From NCBI GenBank assembly GCA_016720835.1, contig JADKJW010000018.1, positions 1 through 64,000 on the forward strand: a DNA stretch of 64,000 nucleotides, written 5' to 3'. A program made the position numbers and the translations under genes. This stretch comes from Ignavibacteria bacterium. Lineage in GTDB: Bacteria > Bacteroidota > Ignavibacteria > SZUA-365. The notes under the pieces were generated by a model that was not told the DNA's origin, did no database searches, and was given only the letters and a program-made list of their open reading frames with translations. Position 1 is the first letter of the stretch. Every line of letters starts with the position of its first letter. Shown piece by piece: positions 8,555 to 17,363 of the stretch.

Positions 8555-9956
8555 GCGTCCTCTCCTTCCATTGATCCCTGAAGCTCGGCTCCGCGGGCAT
8601 GCGGAAATCGCGGGAGCGCGACCACAACGGCAGGCGCGTCGTGCCGTCGCCCTTGTGGAACAGCGGCGCGAACATCGATGCCGCCTTCGCCGCGAAGCGG
8701 TACAGAAACGGACTGCGCATGGCGGCGAGAAAGCCCCGCATGGCCAGGCGCTCGAACCAATGCCCCAGCTTCCCTTCCACCGCGCGATGCCGCTGCCAGA
8801 GCAGCATGTGATGCAGATCGATCTTCACGGGACAGATGTCGCTGCATGCGCCGCAGAGCGAGGAGGCGTAAGGCATGGCCTTCGCGCGTTCCATGCCTTG
8901 CAGCACGGGCGTGATCACCGAACCGATGGGTCCGGCGTAGATGGAGCCGTAGCCGTGCCCGCCCACGGTCTGGTACACGGGGCAGGTGTTCATGCAGGCG
9001 CCGCAGCGGATGCAGAGCAGCGCCTCGCGCAGGCGGGCGTCGTCCAGGAAGCGCGCGCGACCGTTGTCCATCACCACGACGACGAGTTCTTCGGGACCGT
9101 CGAGTTCGTCGGCCTTGCGCGGACCGGCGATGATGTTGGTGTAGCAGGAAATGCGCTGACCCGTGGCGCTGCGGGCCAGGATGTTGACGATGTGCGTGAG
9201 CGAGCGCATGTCGGGCACAAGTTTTTCGAAGCCCATGAGGGCGATGTGCACGCGGGGCAGTGTGGTGCTCATGCGCGCGTTCCCCTCGTTCTCGACGATG
9301 GCGATGGCGCCGGTGTCCGCGACGGCCGCATTGACGCCCGAGATGCCGACGTCGGCATGCAAAAACTTTTCGCGCAGCACGCGGCGGGCGACGGCCGTGA
9401 GAGTTTCGGGATCGCTCGTGTACGCGATGCCGAGATGCTCGGCGAAGAGGCGTCCGATTTCCTCGCGCGACTTGTGCAGCGCGGGCGCGGTGATGTGCGA
9501 GGGCATCTCGCCCGCGAGCTGCACGATGTATTCGCCGAGATCCGTCTCGATCGGTTCAATCCCCTCGCGCGCGAGTGCGTGGCCCAGGCCGATTTCCTCG
9601 GACGTCATCGACTTCGCCTTCACCGCCACGCGGCCACCCGCGCGATGGATGATGTCGACGATGATGGCGCAGGCTTCCGCGCCATCGCGCGCGTAGACGA
9701 CGCGCGTGCCCCGGGCCGTGGCGTTCCGTTCGAAGGTCTCGAGGTAGTGCGCGAGATTGTCGAGCACGAGTCTCTTGATGCCGTGCGCGGCATCGCGCAT
9801 GGCTTCCCAGTCCTCGTAGTCATCGATCGCGTGCAGGCGCTTGTCGAGCGAGGTCCGGGTGGCACGCATGATGTTGCCGCGCAGGGTGGCATTGCCGATA
9901 CGCTCGTGCACGAGGGCGCGGAGATTTTCCGGGCGCAGTTCCACGGGCGCGCTCAT
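8538..9956 (-). CDS. lutB: LutB family iron-sulfur protein
   Basis: A 472-residue protein with an N-terminal LUD domain and a C-terminal double-cluster ferredoxin domain. The ligands are in CIRCGACMNTCPVYQ (~316-330) and CGACSDICPVKIDL (~367). Also visible is the LUD signature SMTSEEIGLGHAL with GVNAAVADTGAIAIVEN. Within LutABC it passes electrons from lactate oxidation. ATG overlaps the lutA stop by 4 bases (ATGA), and its own end overlaps lutC, so the three are coupled. Confidence 0.92.
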   Translation of the reverse strand: MSAPVELRPENLRALVHERIGNATLRGNIMRATRTSLDKRLHAIDDYEDWEAMRDAAHGIKRLVLDNLAHYLETFERNATARGTRVVYARDGAEACAIIVDIIHRAGGRVAVKAKSMTSEEIGLGHALAREGIEPIETDLGEYIVQLAGEMPSHITAPALHKSREEIGRLFAEHLGIAYTSDPETLTAVARRVLREKFLHADVGISGVNAAVADTGAIAIVENEGNARMSTTLPRVHIALMGFEKLVPDMRSLTHIVNILARSATGQRISCYTNIIAGPRKADELDGPEELVVVVMDNGRARFLDDARLREALLCIRCGACMNTCPVYQTVGGHGYGSIYAGPIGSVITPVLQGMERAKAMPYASSLCGACSDICPVKIDLHHMLLWQRHRAVEGKLGHWFERLAMRGFLAAMRSPFLYRFAAKAASMFAPLFHKGDGTTRLPLWSRSRDFRMPAEPSFRDQWKERTHERKG

Positions 9957-10678
9957 GCAGCCTCCGAGGCGAGGATGTCCGCGATATGCACGGCGCGCAC
10001 GGCGCTCCGTTTCCGCTCGAGCAGGCCGCCCACATGCATGAGGCAGCTCGAGTCCACGGCGGTGACGACGTCGATGCCGGCGCGGGCAATGGACGCCAGT
10101 TTTTCCTCGCCCATCGCGACGGACAGCTCCTCGTTCTTGATCGAGAAGGTGCCGCCGAAGCCGCAGCAGCGCTCGGCGAGGTCGAGCTCCACGAGGTCGA
10201 GTCCGCGCACCTTGCGCAGCAGCGCGCGGGGCTGCTGCTTCACGCCGAGTTCGCGCAGGGCGTGGCAGGAGTCGTGCACGGCCACGCGCGCCGCGTAGCT
10301 CGCGCCCACATCCTCGATGTGCAGCACGTCCACGAGGAATTCCGTGAACTCGAAGATGCGTCCGCGCAGCGCCTCCGCGCGTTCACGGTGCGAGGGCGGC
10401 AGTTGCAGGAGATCGCCGTAGAACACCTTCGCCATCGTCACGCAGGAGCCCGAGGGGGCCACCACGTACTCGGCATCGTCGAAGATGTCGAGGAAGCGCA
10501 TGGCCAGCGCGCGCGCCTCGTCGTGATAGCCGGTGTTGAAGGCGGGCTGCCCGCAACAGGTCTGCCGCGCGTCGTAACTGACAGCGATGCCGAGACGGTC
10601 GAACACGCGCACCATGTTCATCCCCGTCGCGGGGAAGAGCTGATCCGTGATGCAGGGAATGAAGAGGGAGACGGCCAC
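9953..10678 (-). CDS. lutA: LutA family (Fe-S)-binding protein with two CCG domains
   Basis: A 241-residue protein of the LutA/YkgE family: two cysteine-rich CCG domains as in heterodisulfide reductase subunit B and GlpC/GlcF. The CCG motifs are CCGQPAFNTGY (~43) and CCGFGGTFSIK (~180), with companion Cys in FIPCITDQLFP (~9) and DSCHAL (~135). It starts the lutABC block and follows trxB by only 12 bases, so it is transcribed with trxB. Likely role: subunit of cytosolic/membrane-associated L-lactate oxidation. Confidence 0.92.
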   Translation of the reverse strand: MAVSLFIPCITDQLFPATGMNMVRVFDRLGIAVSYDARQTCCGQPAFNTGYHDEARALAMRFLDIFDDAEYVVAPSGSCVTMAKVFYGDLLQLPPSHRERAEALRGRIFEFTEFLVDVLHIEDVGASYAARVAVHDSCHALRELGVKQQPRALLRKVRGLDLVELDLAERCCGFGGTFSIKNEELSVAMGEEKLASIARAGIDVVTAVDSSCLMHVGGLLERKRSAVRAVHIADILASEAA

Positions 10679-10690
10679 GCTGCCGCCGCG

Positions 10691-11635
10691 TTACTCTATG
10701 CCCTTCGAGGCGAGCCAGCGCTCGGCGTCTATCGCGGCCATGCAGCCGGTGCCCGCGGCGCTGATGGCCTGCCGGTACACGTGATCCTGCACATCGCCGC
10801 AGGCGAAGACGCCCTCGATGTTCGTATACGTGCTCTTGCCGACGGTGCGGATGTAGCCGTTCTCGTCCATGTCGATGAGTCCGGTGAAGAGCCCCGTGTT
10901 GGGCTGATGGCCGATGCCGATGAAGAGGCCTTCCACGGCGAGGTCGGAGTACTCGTTCGTCTTCACATTGCGCACTTTCAGATGTGTCATCTTGCGCACG
11001 CCGTTGACGTCGGTGCCGACCACCTTCTCGATCGCGGTGTTCCAGAGGAATTCGATCTTCGGATTGTTCGCGGCGCGCTCCTGCATCGCCTTCGAAGCGC
11101 GCAGGGCCTCGCGGCGATGGATGATCGTGACCTTGGAGGCGAACTTGGTGAGGTACGTGGCTTCCTCGATGGCGGTGTCGCCTCCGCCGACCACGGCCAC
11201 TTCCACGCCGCGGAAGAAGAAACCGTCGCAGGTGGCGCAGGCCGAGACGCCGTAGCCCATGAAGTGCGACTCGCTCTCGAGTCCCAGCAGCTTCGCCGAT
11301 GCTCCGGTGGAGATGATCACCGCGTCGGCGGTGTATTCCGTCTCTTCGACGAAGAGGTGAAACGGGCGTTTCGAAAAATCGACGCGGTCCACATGCACGA
11401 ACTTCGTCTCGGCGCCGAAGCGCATGGCCTGCTTGCGCATGTCGTCCATGAGCACGGGACCCAGCACGCCGTCGGGGAAGCCGGGGAAATTCTCGATGTC
11501 CGTGGTGATGGTGAGCTGACCGCCGGGCTGCATCCCTTCGAGCACCAGCGGCTTCAGATTGGCGCGCGCGGTGTAGAGCGCTGCCGTGAGTCCCGCGGGT
11601 CCGGATCCGATGATGACGACTTTCCGATGTTCCAT
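10691..11635 (-). CDS. trxB: Thioredoxin-disulfide reductase
   Basis: A 314-residue flavoprotein of normal TrxB length. FAD-binding GSGPAGLTAALYTARA is at ~10-25, the redox-active CATCDG at ~136-141, the NADPH Rossmann motif VVGGGDTAIEEA at ~150, and the C-terminal FAD motif GVFACGDVQD at ~275. It reduces thioredoxin with NADPH in the cytosol. It lies in the middle of the operon, 28 bases after queG and 12 before lutA. A bacillithiol gene (bshC) lies 3.4 kb away, so the cell may use both thiol systems. A Bdr-type bacilliredoxin reductase is less likely because CATCDG is intact. Confidence 0.92.
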   Translation of the reverse strand: MEHRKVVIIGSGPAGLTAALYTARANLKPLVLEGMQPGGQLTITTDIENFPGFPDGVLGPVLMDDMRKQAMRFGAETKFVHVDRVDFSKRPFHLFVEETEYTADAVIISTGASAKLLGLESESHFMGYGVSACATCDGFFFRGVEVAVVGGGDTAIEEATYLTKFASKVTIIHRREALRASKAMQERAANNPKIEFLWNTAIEKVVGTDVNGVRKMTHLKVRNVKTNEYSDLAVEGLFIGIGHQPNTGLFTGLIDMDENGYIRTVGKSTYTNIEGVFACGDVQDHVYRQAISAAGTGCMAAIDAERWLASKGIE

Positions 11636-11663
11636 GTGCGTTTCCTGCTTCTATTGAGGGTCG

Positions 11664-12623
11664 TTACGTGCTTCCATGTGATTCGCGCTGCCGCAAAAGG
11701 ATTCGCGCGTTGCGCCTGAGTCCGGAGTGTTTGGTGCGCGCGACGGGACTCTTTCTGAAGCGCTCTCGGAATTCTTCCCCGCCCATCACGAGCACATCCT
11801 CGATGCGCGTATCGAGCGAGCGCGGCCTCGGCGCAAAGGCCGTTTCTCCGGAAGGAACGGCGAAGGAGTTCCAGGGGCAGACATCCTGGCAGATGTCGCA
11901 ACCGAAAATCCAGCTCTTGAAATCCATGTCCTCGACGCCGGGAATATCGTCCCCCTTGAGTTCGATCGTGAGATACGGAATGCACCGGTTCGCGTCGACG
12001 ACGTACGGCTCGGGTATCGCGGCCGTGGGACAGGCGTCGATGCAGCGTGTGCAGCTCCCGCAAAAATCGGCAATCGGCACGTCGTACTCAAGCGCCGCCG
12101 TGGTGAGGATGGTGGCGAGGAACACCCAGGAGCCGCGGTCGCGGGTGATGACGTTGCCATGTTTGCCCAGCCAGCCGATGCCCGCGCGCACGGCCCAGGC
12201 CTTGTCCATCACGGGTCCGGTGTCCACATACCCGCGCGTTTCCGCGTCTGGAACGAGTTCCTTCACGCGTTCCTCGAGCGCCCGCAGTCTCGGCAGCAGC
12301 ACGTCGTGATAGTCGTCGCCCCACGCATAGCGCGAGATGCGCGCGATGGCCGCGTCCTCCGGATGGATCTGCGGCGTGTAGTAGTTCGCGCTGACGCTGA
12401 TCACCGAACGCGCGCCGGGCAGGACTTCGCGCGGATCGCTGCGGCGCCGCGGATCGCGTTCCATGTACGCCATGCCCGCATGCCGGCCGCTCCGCAGCCA
12501 TTCGAGCAGGCGCATGCCCTCCGGCTCCAGCGCCTCCGCGCGCGCAATGCCCGCATGCGCGAAGCCGAGTTCGCGCGCCGCGGACTTGATGCGCGCGGTG
12601 ACCGATGCCACCGGATTTACCAT
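11664..12623 (-). CDS. queG: Epoxyqueuosine reductase QueG
   Basis: A 319-residue cobalamin- and Fe-S-dependent enzyme that reduces epoxyqueuosine to queuosine in tRNA. The family landmarks are present: catalytic Asp region RGYVDTGPVMDKAWAVRAGIG (about 132-152, split as RGYVDTGPVMDK and AWAVRAG), WLGKHGNVI, and two 4Fe-4S motifs CGSCTRCIDACPT (~190) and CDICQDVCPWN (~240). Length is slightly below the ~350-380 aa forms with HEAT repeats, as in many Bacteroidota. It overlaps the Rieske gene end by 7 bases. Confidence 0.93.
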   Translation of the reverse strand: MVNPVASVTARIKSAARELGFAHAGIARAEALEPEGMRLLEWLRSGRHAGMAYMERDPRRRSDPREVLPGARSVISVSANYYTPQIHPEDAAIARISRYAWGDDYHDVLLPRLRALEERVKELVPDAETRGYVDTGPVMDKAWAVRAGIGWLGKHGNVITRDRGSWVFLATILTTAALEYDVPIADFCGSCTRCIDACPTAAIPEPYVVDANRCIPYLTIELKGDDIPGVEDMDFKSWIFGCDICQDVCPWNSFAVPSGETAFAPRPRSLDTRIEDVLVMGGEEFRERFRKSPVARTKHSGLRRNARILLRQRESHGST

Positions 12624-13045
12624 GCCAGATCCAGCGGCGGACCGGGATCGAGGATCAGGATGGCGTCGCCCTCCACGCGCAGCGTGTACTGCTTCAGCCG
12701 TCCGCTCGCGTTCACCGTCCGTCCTGTCACGACGTCGAAGCTCCAGCCGTGCATGGGGCAGGTGACGATGCAGCCATCGAGCATGCCCTCCGCAAGCACG
12801 GGCGAGTGCTGATGCGGGCAGACGTTGGTGACGGCGTGGTACGCGTCGCCGATGCGGAAGATGACGATCTCGTGTCCGCGCAGTTCCCTGACAATGGCGG
12901 CGGTCTTCGCGAAATCGCGCGTGGAGGCGACGTGGATGTACTCCCGTGTGGACTCCGCTTCCGCGTCTTCACGCGTACCGGCGGCATCGCTCCAGTCGCG
13001 TTCGTCCGACAGCGCGTCGGCGTCGCCGTCAGCGGGCGGACACAT
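12617..13045 (-). CDS. Rieske 2Fe-2S ferredoxin-like protein
   Basis: A 142-residue (or shorter) soluble Rieske protein. The two cluster motifs are CPHQHSPVLAEG and CPMHGWSFDVVTG, matching the CxH...CxxH pattern of NirD-like or dioxygenase ferredoxins. The core family region starts at about residue 41 (VASTRDFAKTAA), so the first ~40 acidic residues may be a poorly conserved leader or the true start may be internal. It is packed between the MBL hydrolase gene (6-base gap) and queG (overlap). It may supply electrons for a partner in the operon, but which one is not shown. Confidence 0.85.
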   Translation of the reverse strand: MCPPADGDADALSDERDWSDAAGTREDAEAESTREYIHVASTRDFAKTAAIVRELRGHEIVIFRIGDAYHAVTNVCPHQHSPVLAEGMLDGCIVTCPMHGWSFDVVTGRTVNASGRLKQYTLRVEGDAILILDPGPPLDLAW

Positions 13046-13051
13046 GCGGCA

Positions 13052-13924
13052 TCAGGCGTCCTTCCCTGCCGCAAGCAGTTCGTGTATGCCGCCCGTCGCC
13101 GCGGCGCGGTAGCCGCGTTCGTCCTTCGTGACGATGGCCGCTTCCATGCCGGGATCGTGCTCGAAGACGAGCACGTCGCCGTTCGCGGCGGCATCGTCCA
13201 GGAGGCGTTTCTTTTCGTTGAGCGTCACCACCGGCTGCAGGTCGTAGCCCATGATGTACGGCGCTGGGATGTGCGCCGACATCGGCACGAGATCCGCGCA
13301 GTACAGCACCGATCGCCCCTCATGGGTGATGCGCACGAGCTGCTGGCCGAAGGTGTGGCCGTCGATGACGTGCAGCGCGATGCCCGGGAACAGTTCGGTG
13401 TCGCCGTCCAGCAGCGCGAGTTTTTCCGCGTCGCGCAGCGGCAGGTAATTGTCGGGCAGGTAGCTGGCCTTGTCGCGGTCCGACGGCGCCAGGGCCCATT
13501 CCCATTGCCTGCGCTGCACGTAATGCGTCGCGTTCGGGAAGGCCAGCGCGAGGCGGCCGTCGTCGCGGCGCACCGCGCCTCCCACATGGTCGAAGTGCAG
13601 ATGCGTCAGGATCACGTCGGTGACGTCCTCCGGCGCGACGCCGTGCGCGGCGAGGGAGGATTCAAGAGTGTACTGTCCGAAATCCAGCGCGAAGATCTGC
13701 GCGAACTTGTCGGGATTCTTGTTGCCGACGCCCGTGTCCACAAGGATGGTGCGCTCGGGCGTGCGGACGAGCAGCGCGCGCATGGTCATGGCGATGCGGT
13801 TGTGCTCGTCGGGCGGATTGCTGCGGCTCCACAGCGTGCGCGGCACCACGCCGAACATGGCGCCGCCGTCGAGCCGGAAATCCCCGGTCATGACGGGGTC
13901 GATGGTGAAAGGTCCGTGCTTCAT
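13052..13924 (-). CDS. MBL-fold metallo-hydrolase
   Basis: A 290-residue metallo-beta-lactamase-fold protein. The metal motif is ILTHLHFDHVGG (HxHxDH, ~108-119); further ligands are in IDGHTFGQQLVRI and the later Asp of LYCADLVPM. The layout is like AHL-lactonase/N-acyl homoserine lactonase relatives and generic zinc hydrolases, but the substrate cannot be told. It is the first gene of the operon continuing through the Rieske, queG, trxB and lutABC genes. Confidence 0.82.
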   Translation of the reverse strand: MKHGPFTIDPVMTGDFRLDGGAMFGVVPRTLWSRSNPPDEHNRIAMTMRALLVRTPERTILVDTGVGNKNPDKFAQIFALDFGQYTLESSLAAHGVAPEDVTDVILTHLHFDHVGGAVRRDDGRLALAFPNATHYVQRRQWEWALAPSDRDKASYLPDNYLPLRDAEKLALLDGDTELFPGIALHVIDGHTFGQQLVRITHEGRSVLYCADLVPMSAHIPAPYIMGYDLQPVVTLNEKKRLLDDAAANGDVLVFEHDPGMEAAIVTKDERGYRAAATGGIHELLAAGKDA

Positions 13925-13952
13925 GAGTGGCGTTTCAGCGTTCTCTGTATTG

Positions 13953-13987
13953 AAAAAGAGGTCTGCCGTAAAAACAGACCTCTTTTT
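13953..13987 (-). terminator. Rho-independent terminator after the ferredoxin gene
   Basis: A perfect 13-bp stem AAAAAGAGGTCTG / CAGACCTCTTTTT with a 9-base loop, flanked by A and T runs. It lies 22 bases after the ferredoxin stop and before the MBL gene, so it separates the ferredoxin unit from the MBL-lutC operon. Confidence 0.85.
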
Positions 13988-14008
13988 CCATTCGTTCCGG
14001 CGGTGCGA

Positions 14009-14341
14009 TTAGCGGCCGATTTCGTCGAGGTACTTCACCTTGGCGAGCAGGGCTTCCTCGGTTTCGACGACCTTGGGATCGGGCAGGCAGCAGTCCACCG
14101 GGCACACGGCCGCGCACTGCGGTTCGTCGTGGAAGGTCTTGCACTCGGTGCACTTGTCGGGCACGATGTAGAAGAAGTCGGCCGACCAGAAGCCCGTTGC
14201 GCCGGCGGGGGCCGCATCGTTCGCGCCGTAGGTCTTGCCGGCGAGCGTCCAACTGGCGCCGCCTTCGTAGATGGCGGTATTGGGGCATTCCGGCTCGCAG
14301 GCGCCGCAATTGATGCATTCTTCGGTGATGTAGATGGCCAT
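14009..14341 (-). CDS. 4Fe-4S dicluster ferredoxin (Chlorobium/YfhL type)
   Basis: A 110-residue low-potential electron carrier. It begins MAIYITEECINCGACEPEC, the start of Chlorobium-type 8Fe ferredoxins. The first cluster motif is CINCGACEPECP and the second CTECKTFHDEPQCAAVCPVDC, which has the longer spacing between the second and third Cys known from YfhL-like and green sulfur bacterial ferredoxins. An insertion of about 30 residues separates the two motifs, larger than in Chlorobium ferredoxin. It is followed by a strong terminator. Its partner is not identified; pyruvate:ferredoxin oxidoreductases are usual. Confidence 0.88.
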   Translation of the reverse strand: MAIYITEECINCGACEPECPNTAIYEGGASWTLAGKTYGANDAAPAGATGFWSADFFYIVPDKCTECKTFHDEPQCAAVCPVDCCLPDPKVVETEEALLAKVKYLDEIGR

Positions 14342-14378
14342 GGATGTCCTCCGGTGTGTTTTCTATGAAAAAGGTGGG

Positions 14379-14741
14379 TTACGCGTGAATGGGGATGATG
14401 GGAATGTCCGCGGTGTCGAACGTCGCTCCGTCGTGGTGTTTCAGCGTCTCGAAGGCCGAGCGGTGCGCTTCGAAAATCGGGATCAGCTCTTCGAGCGCGA
14501 TGCCGCCGTATGCGGGGAGACAGGAGGCGAGCTTGGGCAGCGCCTTGGAGAACTGGCTCTCCGCGCCCTTGAAGTTGCCGTTGCCGGCGTGGTAGTAGCC
14601 GACCGCGACCTGAATCATGCCCTGGTAGAAGAGCCGGTCCGGCCCCTGTGTTTCCATCCAGAGACCTTCCCAGACATCGTGGCAGTCGAAGAATTCCCTT
14701 GCGTTGAAAAGGGCGAGTCCAGCTCGGAAGGTGTCGTTCAT
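14379..14741 (-). CDS. DUF309 domain protein
   Basis: A 120-residue helical protein with the DUF309 signature: LFNAREFFDCHDVWEGLW near the N terminus (family pattern of EFFEaHEvWE), then FYQGMIQVAVGYYHAGNGN and a GAESQFSKAL helix. DUF309 proteins have no firmly assigned reaction. The ATG at 14741 (MNDTFRAG) is preferred; a longer start at 14789 adds 16 unconserved residues. It lies 37 bases before the ferredoxin start and is likely co-transcribed. Confidence 0.8.
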   Translation of the reverse strand: MNDTFRAGLALFNAREFFDCHDVWEGLWMETQGPDRLFYQGMIQVAVGYYHAGNGNFKGAESQFSKALPKLASCLPAYGGIALEELIPIFEAHRSAFETLKHHDGATFDTADIPIIPIHA

Positions 14742-14818
14742 CGGCGTTCTTTCACCCGCGAAATTACGAACTGCGGGGGGAAGAATCAATTTCGCTTGAT
14801 CGGTTGATTATTTCGAAC

Positions 14819-14841
14819 TCAACCACGGGTTGCGAGGAACG
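14819..14841. repeat. Dispersed repeat family A, partial copy
   Basis: Carries the CAACCACGGGTTGCGAGGAA core (one base off the CAACCCCGGGTTG palindrome) of the element described at 1796-1862, in the opposite orientation. The second hairpin is missing. Confidence 0.55.
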
Positions 14842-14946
14842 GCGATTAGGGGGGGGACGCTGAAGAGAATACAAATGGTGAATGGAGAAGGTGAAGAAGA
14901 ATTCAATGCTCAAGGCAGGTTTCTTCGCTGCCGTCAGTTGCACTGC

Positions 14947-14979
14947 TTGGAGCTTCCCGCCCCGCGGTTTATATTTTTG
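14947..14979 (+). promoter_or_regulatory. Possible Bacteroidota-type promoter of bshC
   Basis: TATTTTTG at 14972-14979 fits the TAnnTTTG -7 element; TTG at 14947-14949 is 22 bases upstream, slightly beyond the usual 19-21 spacing. The predicted start of transcription is about 20 bases before the bshC ATG at 15007. Confidence 0.4.
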
Positions 14980-15006
14980 TTTTCCCAGTCGCCACACGCA
15001 CCCTCC

Positions 15007-16635
15007 ATGATCACACTCCCCTTTTCCGTCCTCCCGGGCGTTTCCGACCTCTTTCTCGATTACAGCGCCGGCGTGTCGGGGGCAAAGAACTTCTTCCTCG
15101 GCCATTACGCGGACCTGCTCGCCTTCGAAACGCATCTGCACTTCCTCGAGCGGCGCACGTACTTCCGTCCCGAACTCACGGAGGTGCTCCTGGCGCAGAA
15201 CCGCCGCTTCGGCGCGCCGCAAGCCACACTCGACAGCATCCGCACGCTGGCCGAAGGCACCACGTTCTGCGTGATCACCGGACAGCAGGTCGGCATCTTC
15301 ACCGGTCCGCTCTACACCATCTACAAGGCGCTGGCTGCGAAGCACCTGGCGCTGTGGCTCAAGGATCAGTTCCCCGCCTACAACTTCCTGCCGCTCTTCT
15401 GGCTCGAAGCGGAGGATCACGATCTCGACGAGGCGGCCTCCACCGCCGTGATCGACCGTGAGAACAACCTGCGGCGCATCGTCTACGCGGAACCCGCCGC
15501 GGACGACGCGAAGAATGTGGCGCCCGTCGGCGCCCTCGTGTTCGACGAGCGCATCGCGCGCTGCGTCGAGGAACTGCGCGCGGCGCTGCCCGAGACGGAG
15601 TTCACGAGCGAGACGATGGCGCTGGTCGAGGCCGCGTACAAGCCGGGCGTCACGTTTGCCGACGCCTTTGCGGCGATGCTGCAGCGCCTCTTCCCCGCGT
15701 CGGGACTCGTCTTCGTCGATCCGGCCGATCCGGAGTTGAAGAAGCTCCTCGCGCCCGTCATTCTGCAGGAACTCGAGACCTATCCCACCTCGGGCGAGGA
15801 AGTGATCAAGCGCAGCGCCGAACTCGAGGAGCAGTATCACGCGCAGGTGAAGCCGCGCGCGGTGAACCTCTTCTATCTGCACAAGGGCGGCCGGTATCCC
15901 ATCGAGCCGATCGACTACGGCTTCTTCCTCAAGGGCACGCGGCAGCGCTTCACGAGTGACGAGCTGCTGGAAATCGCGAACGAGCATCCCGAGAACTTCA
16001 GTCCCAACGTGCTGCTGCGTCCGCTGTTCCAGGACTTCCTCTTCCCCACCGCCGCGTACGTGGCCGGACCGTCGGAGGTGGCCTATTTCGCGCAGCTCCA
16101 GCCGGTGTACGATCATTTCCAGGTGCCGATGCCCATCATCTTCCCGCGGCCGGGCATGACCATTCTGGAGAAGAAGATCCAGAAGCTGTTCAACAAGTTC
16201 GATCTCCCCTACGCGTCGATGTTCGACACGCCGGAGGAGCTGTACCGCATCATCGCTTCTGCCGAGAATTCCGACGCCGTCTCCGCGGACTTCGCCGCCT
16301 TCAAGACCGAACTCCTCGCCATCGCCGAGCGCCTGCCCGCCATCGCCGAGGCAGCGCAGCCCTCGCTCGTGGAAGCGGCAAAGACCACCACGCAGCAGAT
16401 ACAGCGGCACGTTTCCCTCTTCGAGGAGCGCCTCTTCCAGTCCCGTCGCGAGCGCGACGCCGTCGTGCAGCGCCAGCTCGAGAAGATGCAGGTGTACCTC
16501 TCCCCCGAGGGCAAGCCGCAGGAGCGCCAGCTCAACATCCTCACCTTCCTCAACCGCTACGGCCGCGACATCCTCACGCAGATCGACGACATGTGCGTGC
16601 CCTTCCCGGCGGAGCATCGGGTGTTGATGGTGTAG
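15007..16635 (+). CDS. bshC: Putative cysteine ligase BshC (bacillithiol biosynthesis)
   Basis: A 542-residue protein matching BshC, which adds cysteine to GlcN-malate in the last step of bacillithiol synthesis. Typical features: VITGQQVGIFTGPLYTIYK (~88), PLFWLEAEDHDLDEAA (~130), and a long C-terminal coiled coil (~400-500) ending in PEGKPQERQLNIL. Length is as usual for the family. The ATG at 15007 is placed at the family start; earlier in-frame ATGs translate intergenic sequence. No bshA or bshB is in this window. Divergently oriented from the DUF309-ferredoxin unit. Confidence 0.93.
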   Translation: MITLPFSVLPGVSDLFLDYSAGVSGAKNFFLGHYADLLAFETHLHFLERRTYFRPELTEVLLAQNRRFGAPQATLDSIRTLAEGTTFCVITGQQVGIFTGPLYTIYKALAAKHLALWLKDQFPAYNFLPLFWLEAEDHDLDEAASTAVIDRENNLRRIVYAEPAADDAKNVAPVGALVFDERIARCVEELRAALPETEFTSETMALVEAAYKPGVTFADAFAAMLQRLFPASGLVFVDPADPELKKLLAPVILQELETYPTSGEEVIKRSAELEEQYHAQVKPRAVNLFYLHKGGRYPIEPIDYGFFLKGTRQRFTSDELLEIANEHPENFSPNVLLRPLFQDFLFPTAAYVAGPSEVAYFAQLQPVYDHFQVPMPIIFPRPGMTILEKKIQKLFNKFDLPYASMFDTPEELYRIIASAENSDAVSADFAAFKTELLAIAERLPAIAEAAQPSLVEAAKTTTQQIQRHVSLFEERLFQSRRERDAVVQRQLEKMQVYLSPEGKPQERQLNILTFLNRYGRDILTQIDDMCVPFPAEHRVLMV

Positions 16636-16782
16636 GAGGAAAGGATGAATTATGAAGGATGAATTATGAAAGAAGAAATGAAACAGGTTGTGGGGATGGG
16701 TAAAGGCGACAGGGTGAAGGGGAAAGGACAAAGAGGCGGAACTGAAAGTGGAATGGGAATACGCGAACATTCATGCATGGTC

Positions 16783-16828
16783 TTCTATCCCGAAGGGATT
16801 TCGTCACTCAACCCCGGGTTGCGAGGAA
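16783..16828. repeat. Dispersed repeat family A, partial copy
   Basis: Has both hairpin elements of family A: ATCCCGAAGGGAT and CAACCCCGGGTTG, followed by GCGAGGAA. Orientation is opposite to the copies at 1796 and 39541. Confidence 0.75.
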
Positions 16829-16830
16829 AG

Positions 16831-17015
16831 TATGAAGGATGAATTATGAAGGATGAAAACGACTGGTGATGATGACGGGTTCCAAATGACAGGGTGAATG
16901 TGCAATGGGACTCTCCATCGATGGCCGTCCGTCTGATCGACGCACCCCGGAACGGGCGCGAGCAACCGTGCGGGGTGCAAGAGATCTAACGCCGGTGGTA
17001 GCGAATACCACCGGC
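16831..17015. repeat. Long dispersed repeat (~125 bp, also at 32877) leading into a degenerate family B unit
   Basis: From an ATTATGAAGGATGA tract, through GATGATGACGGGTTCCAA and TGACAGGGTGAA, to CGTCTGATCGACGCACCCCG, this stretch matches 32877-33011 with scattered differences. It then enters a decayed family B unit: CACCCCGGAACGGG, and a perfect 10-bp stem GCCGGTGGTA/TACCACCGGC at 16991-17015. The remaining gap to 17363 holds another CACCCCCGGAACGGGG word (about 17064) and a GGAGCAGAGCTACCCGGGG word (about 17173) related to 33532, and no gene. Confidence 0.7.
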
Positions 17016-17363
17016 CCACGCAGCCTGCCCGCCGCACCGCAGCGAGGCTGGAGCGTGGAAAAGCACCCCCGGAACGGGGCGTCGGAACAAGGACCCTAAC
17101 GCTTTGTCCAGGAACGGCAGATCCCATGGCTTCGCCAGGGAAGCCTGCTCCCAAGCGCAGCCTGCCCGCCGGAGCAGAGCTACCCGGGGAACAGCCGAAT
17201 TCGGAAGGGCAAGAGACGCCTGACGCCAGCTTGGCATCTGCAGTCAGCCAGAACCTTCTGCACCTCCAGCGCATCAAGGTCGCAGCTCGCGAAGGAATCG
17301 GCAAGCGGGACGCTTCGGGGGGGGCCGCCACCCGGATCTTGACTCTTTTACTCTTTCCTCTCC

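Noticed and set aside
8244..14368. Several long plus-strand frames opposite lutC-MBL-ferredoxin
   Set aside because: Antisense to well-recognised enzymes; no ribosome sites, no motifs, and His/Arg/Ala-rich shadow composition.
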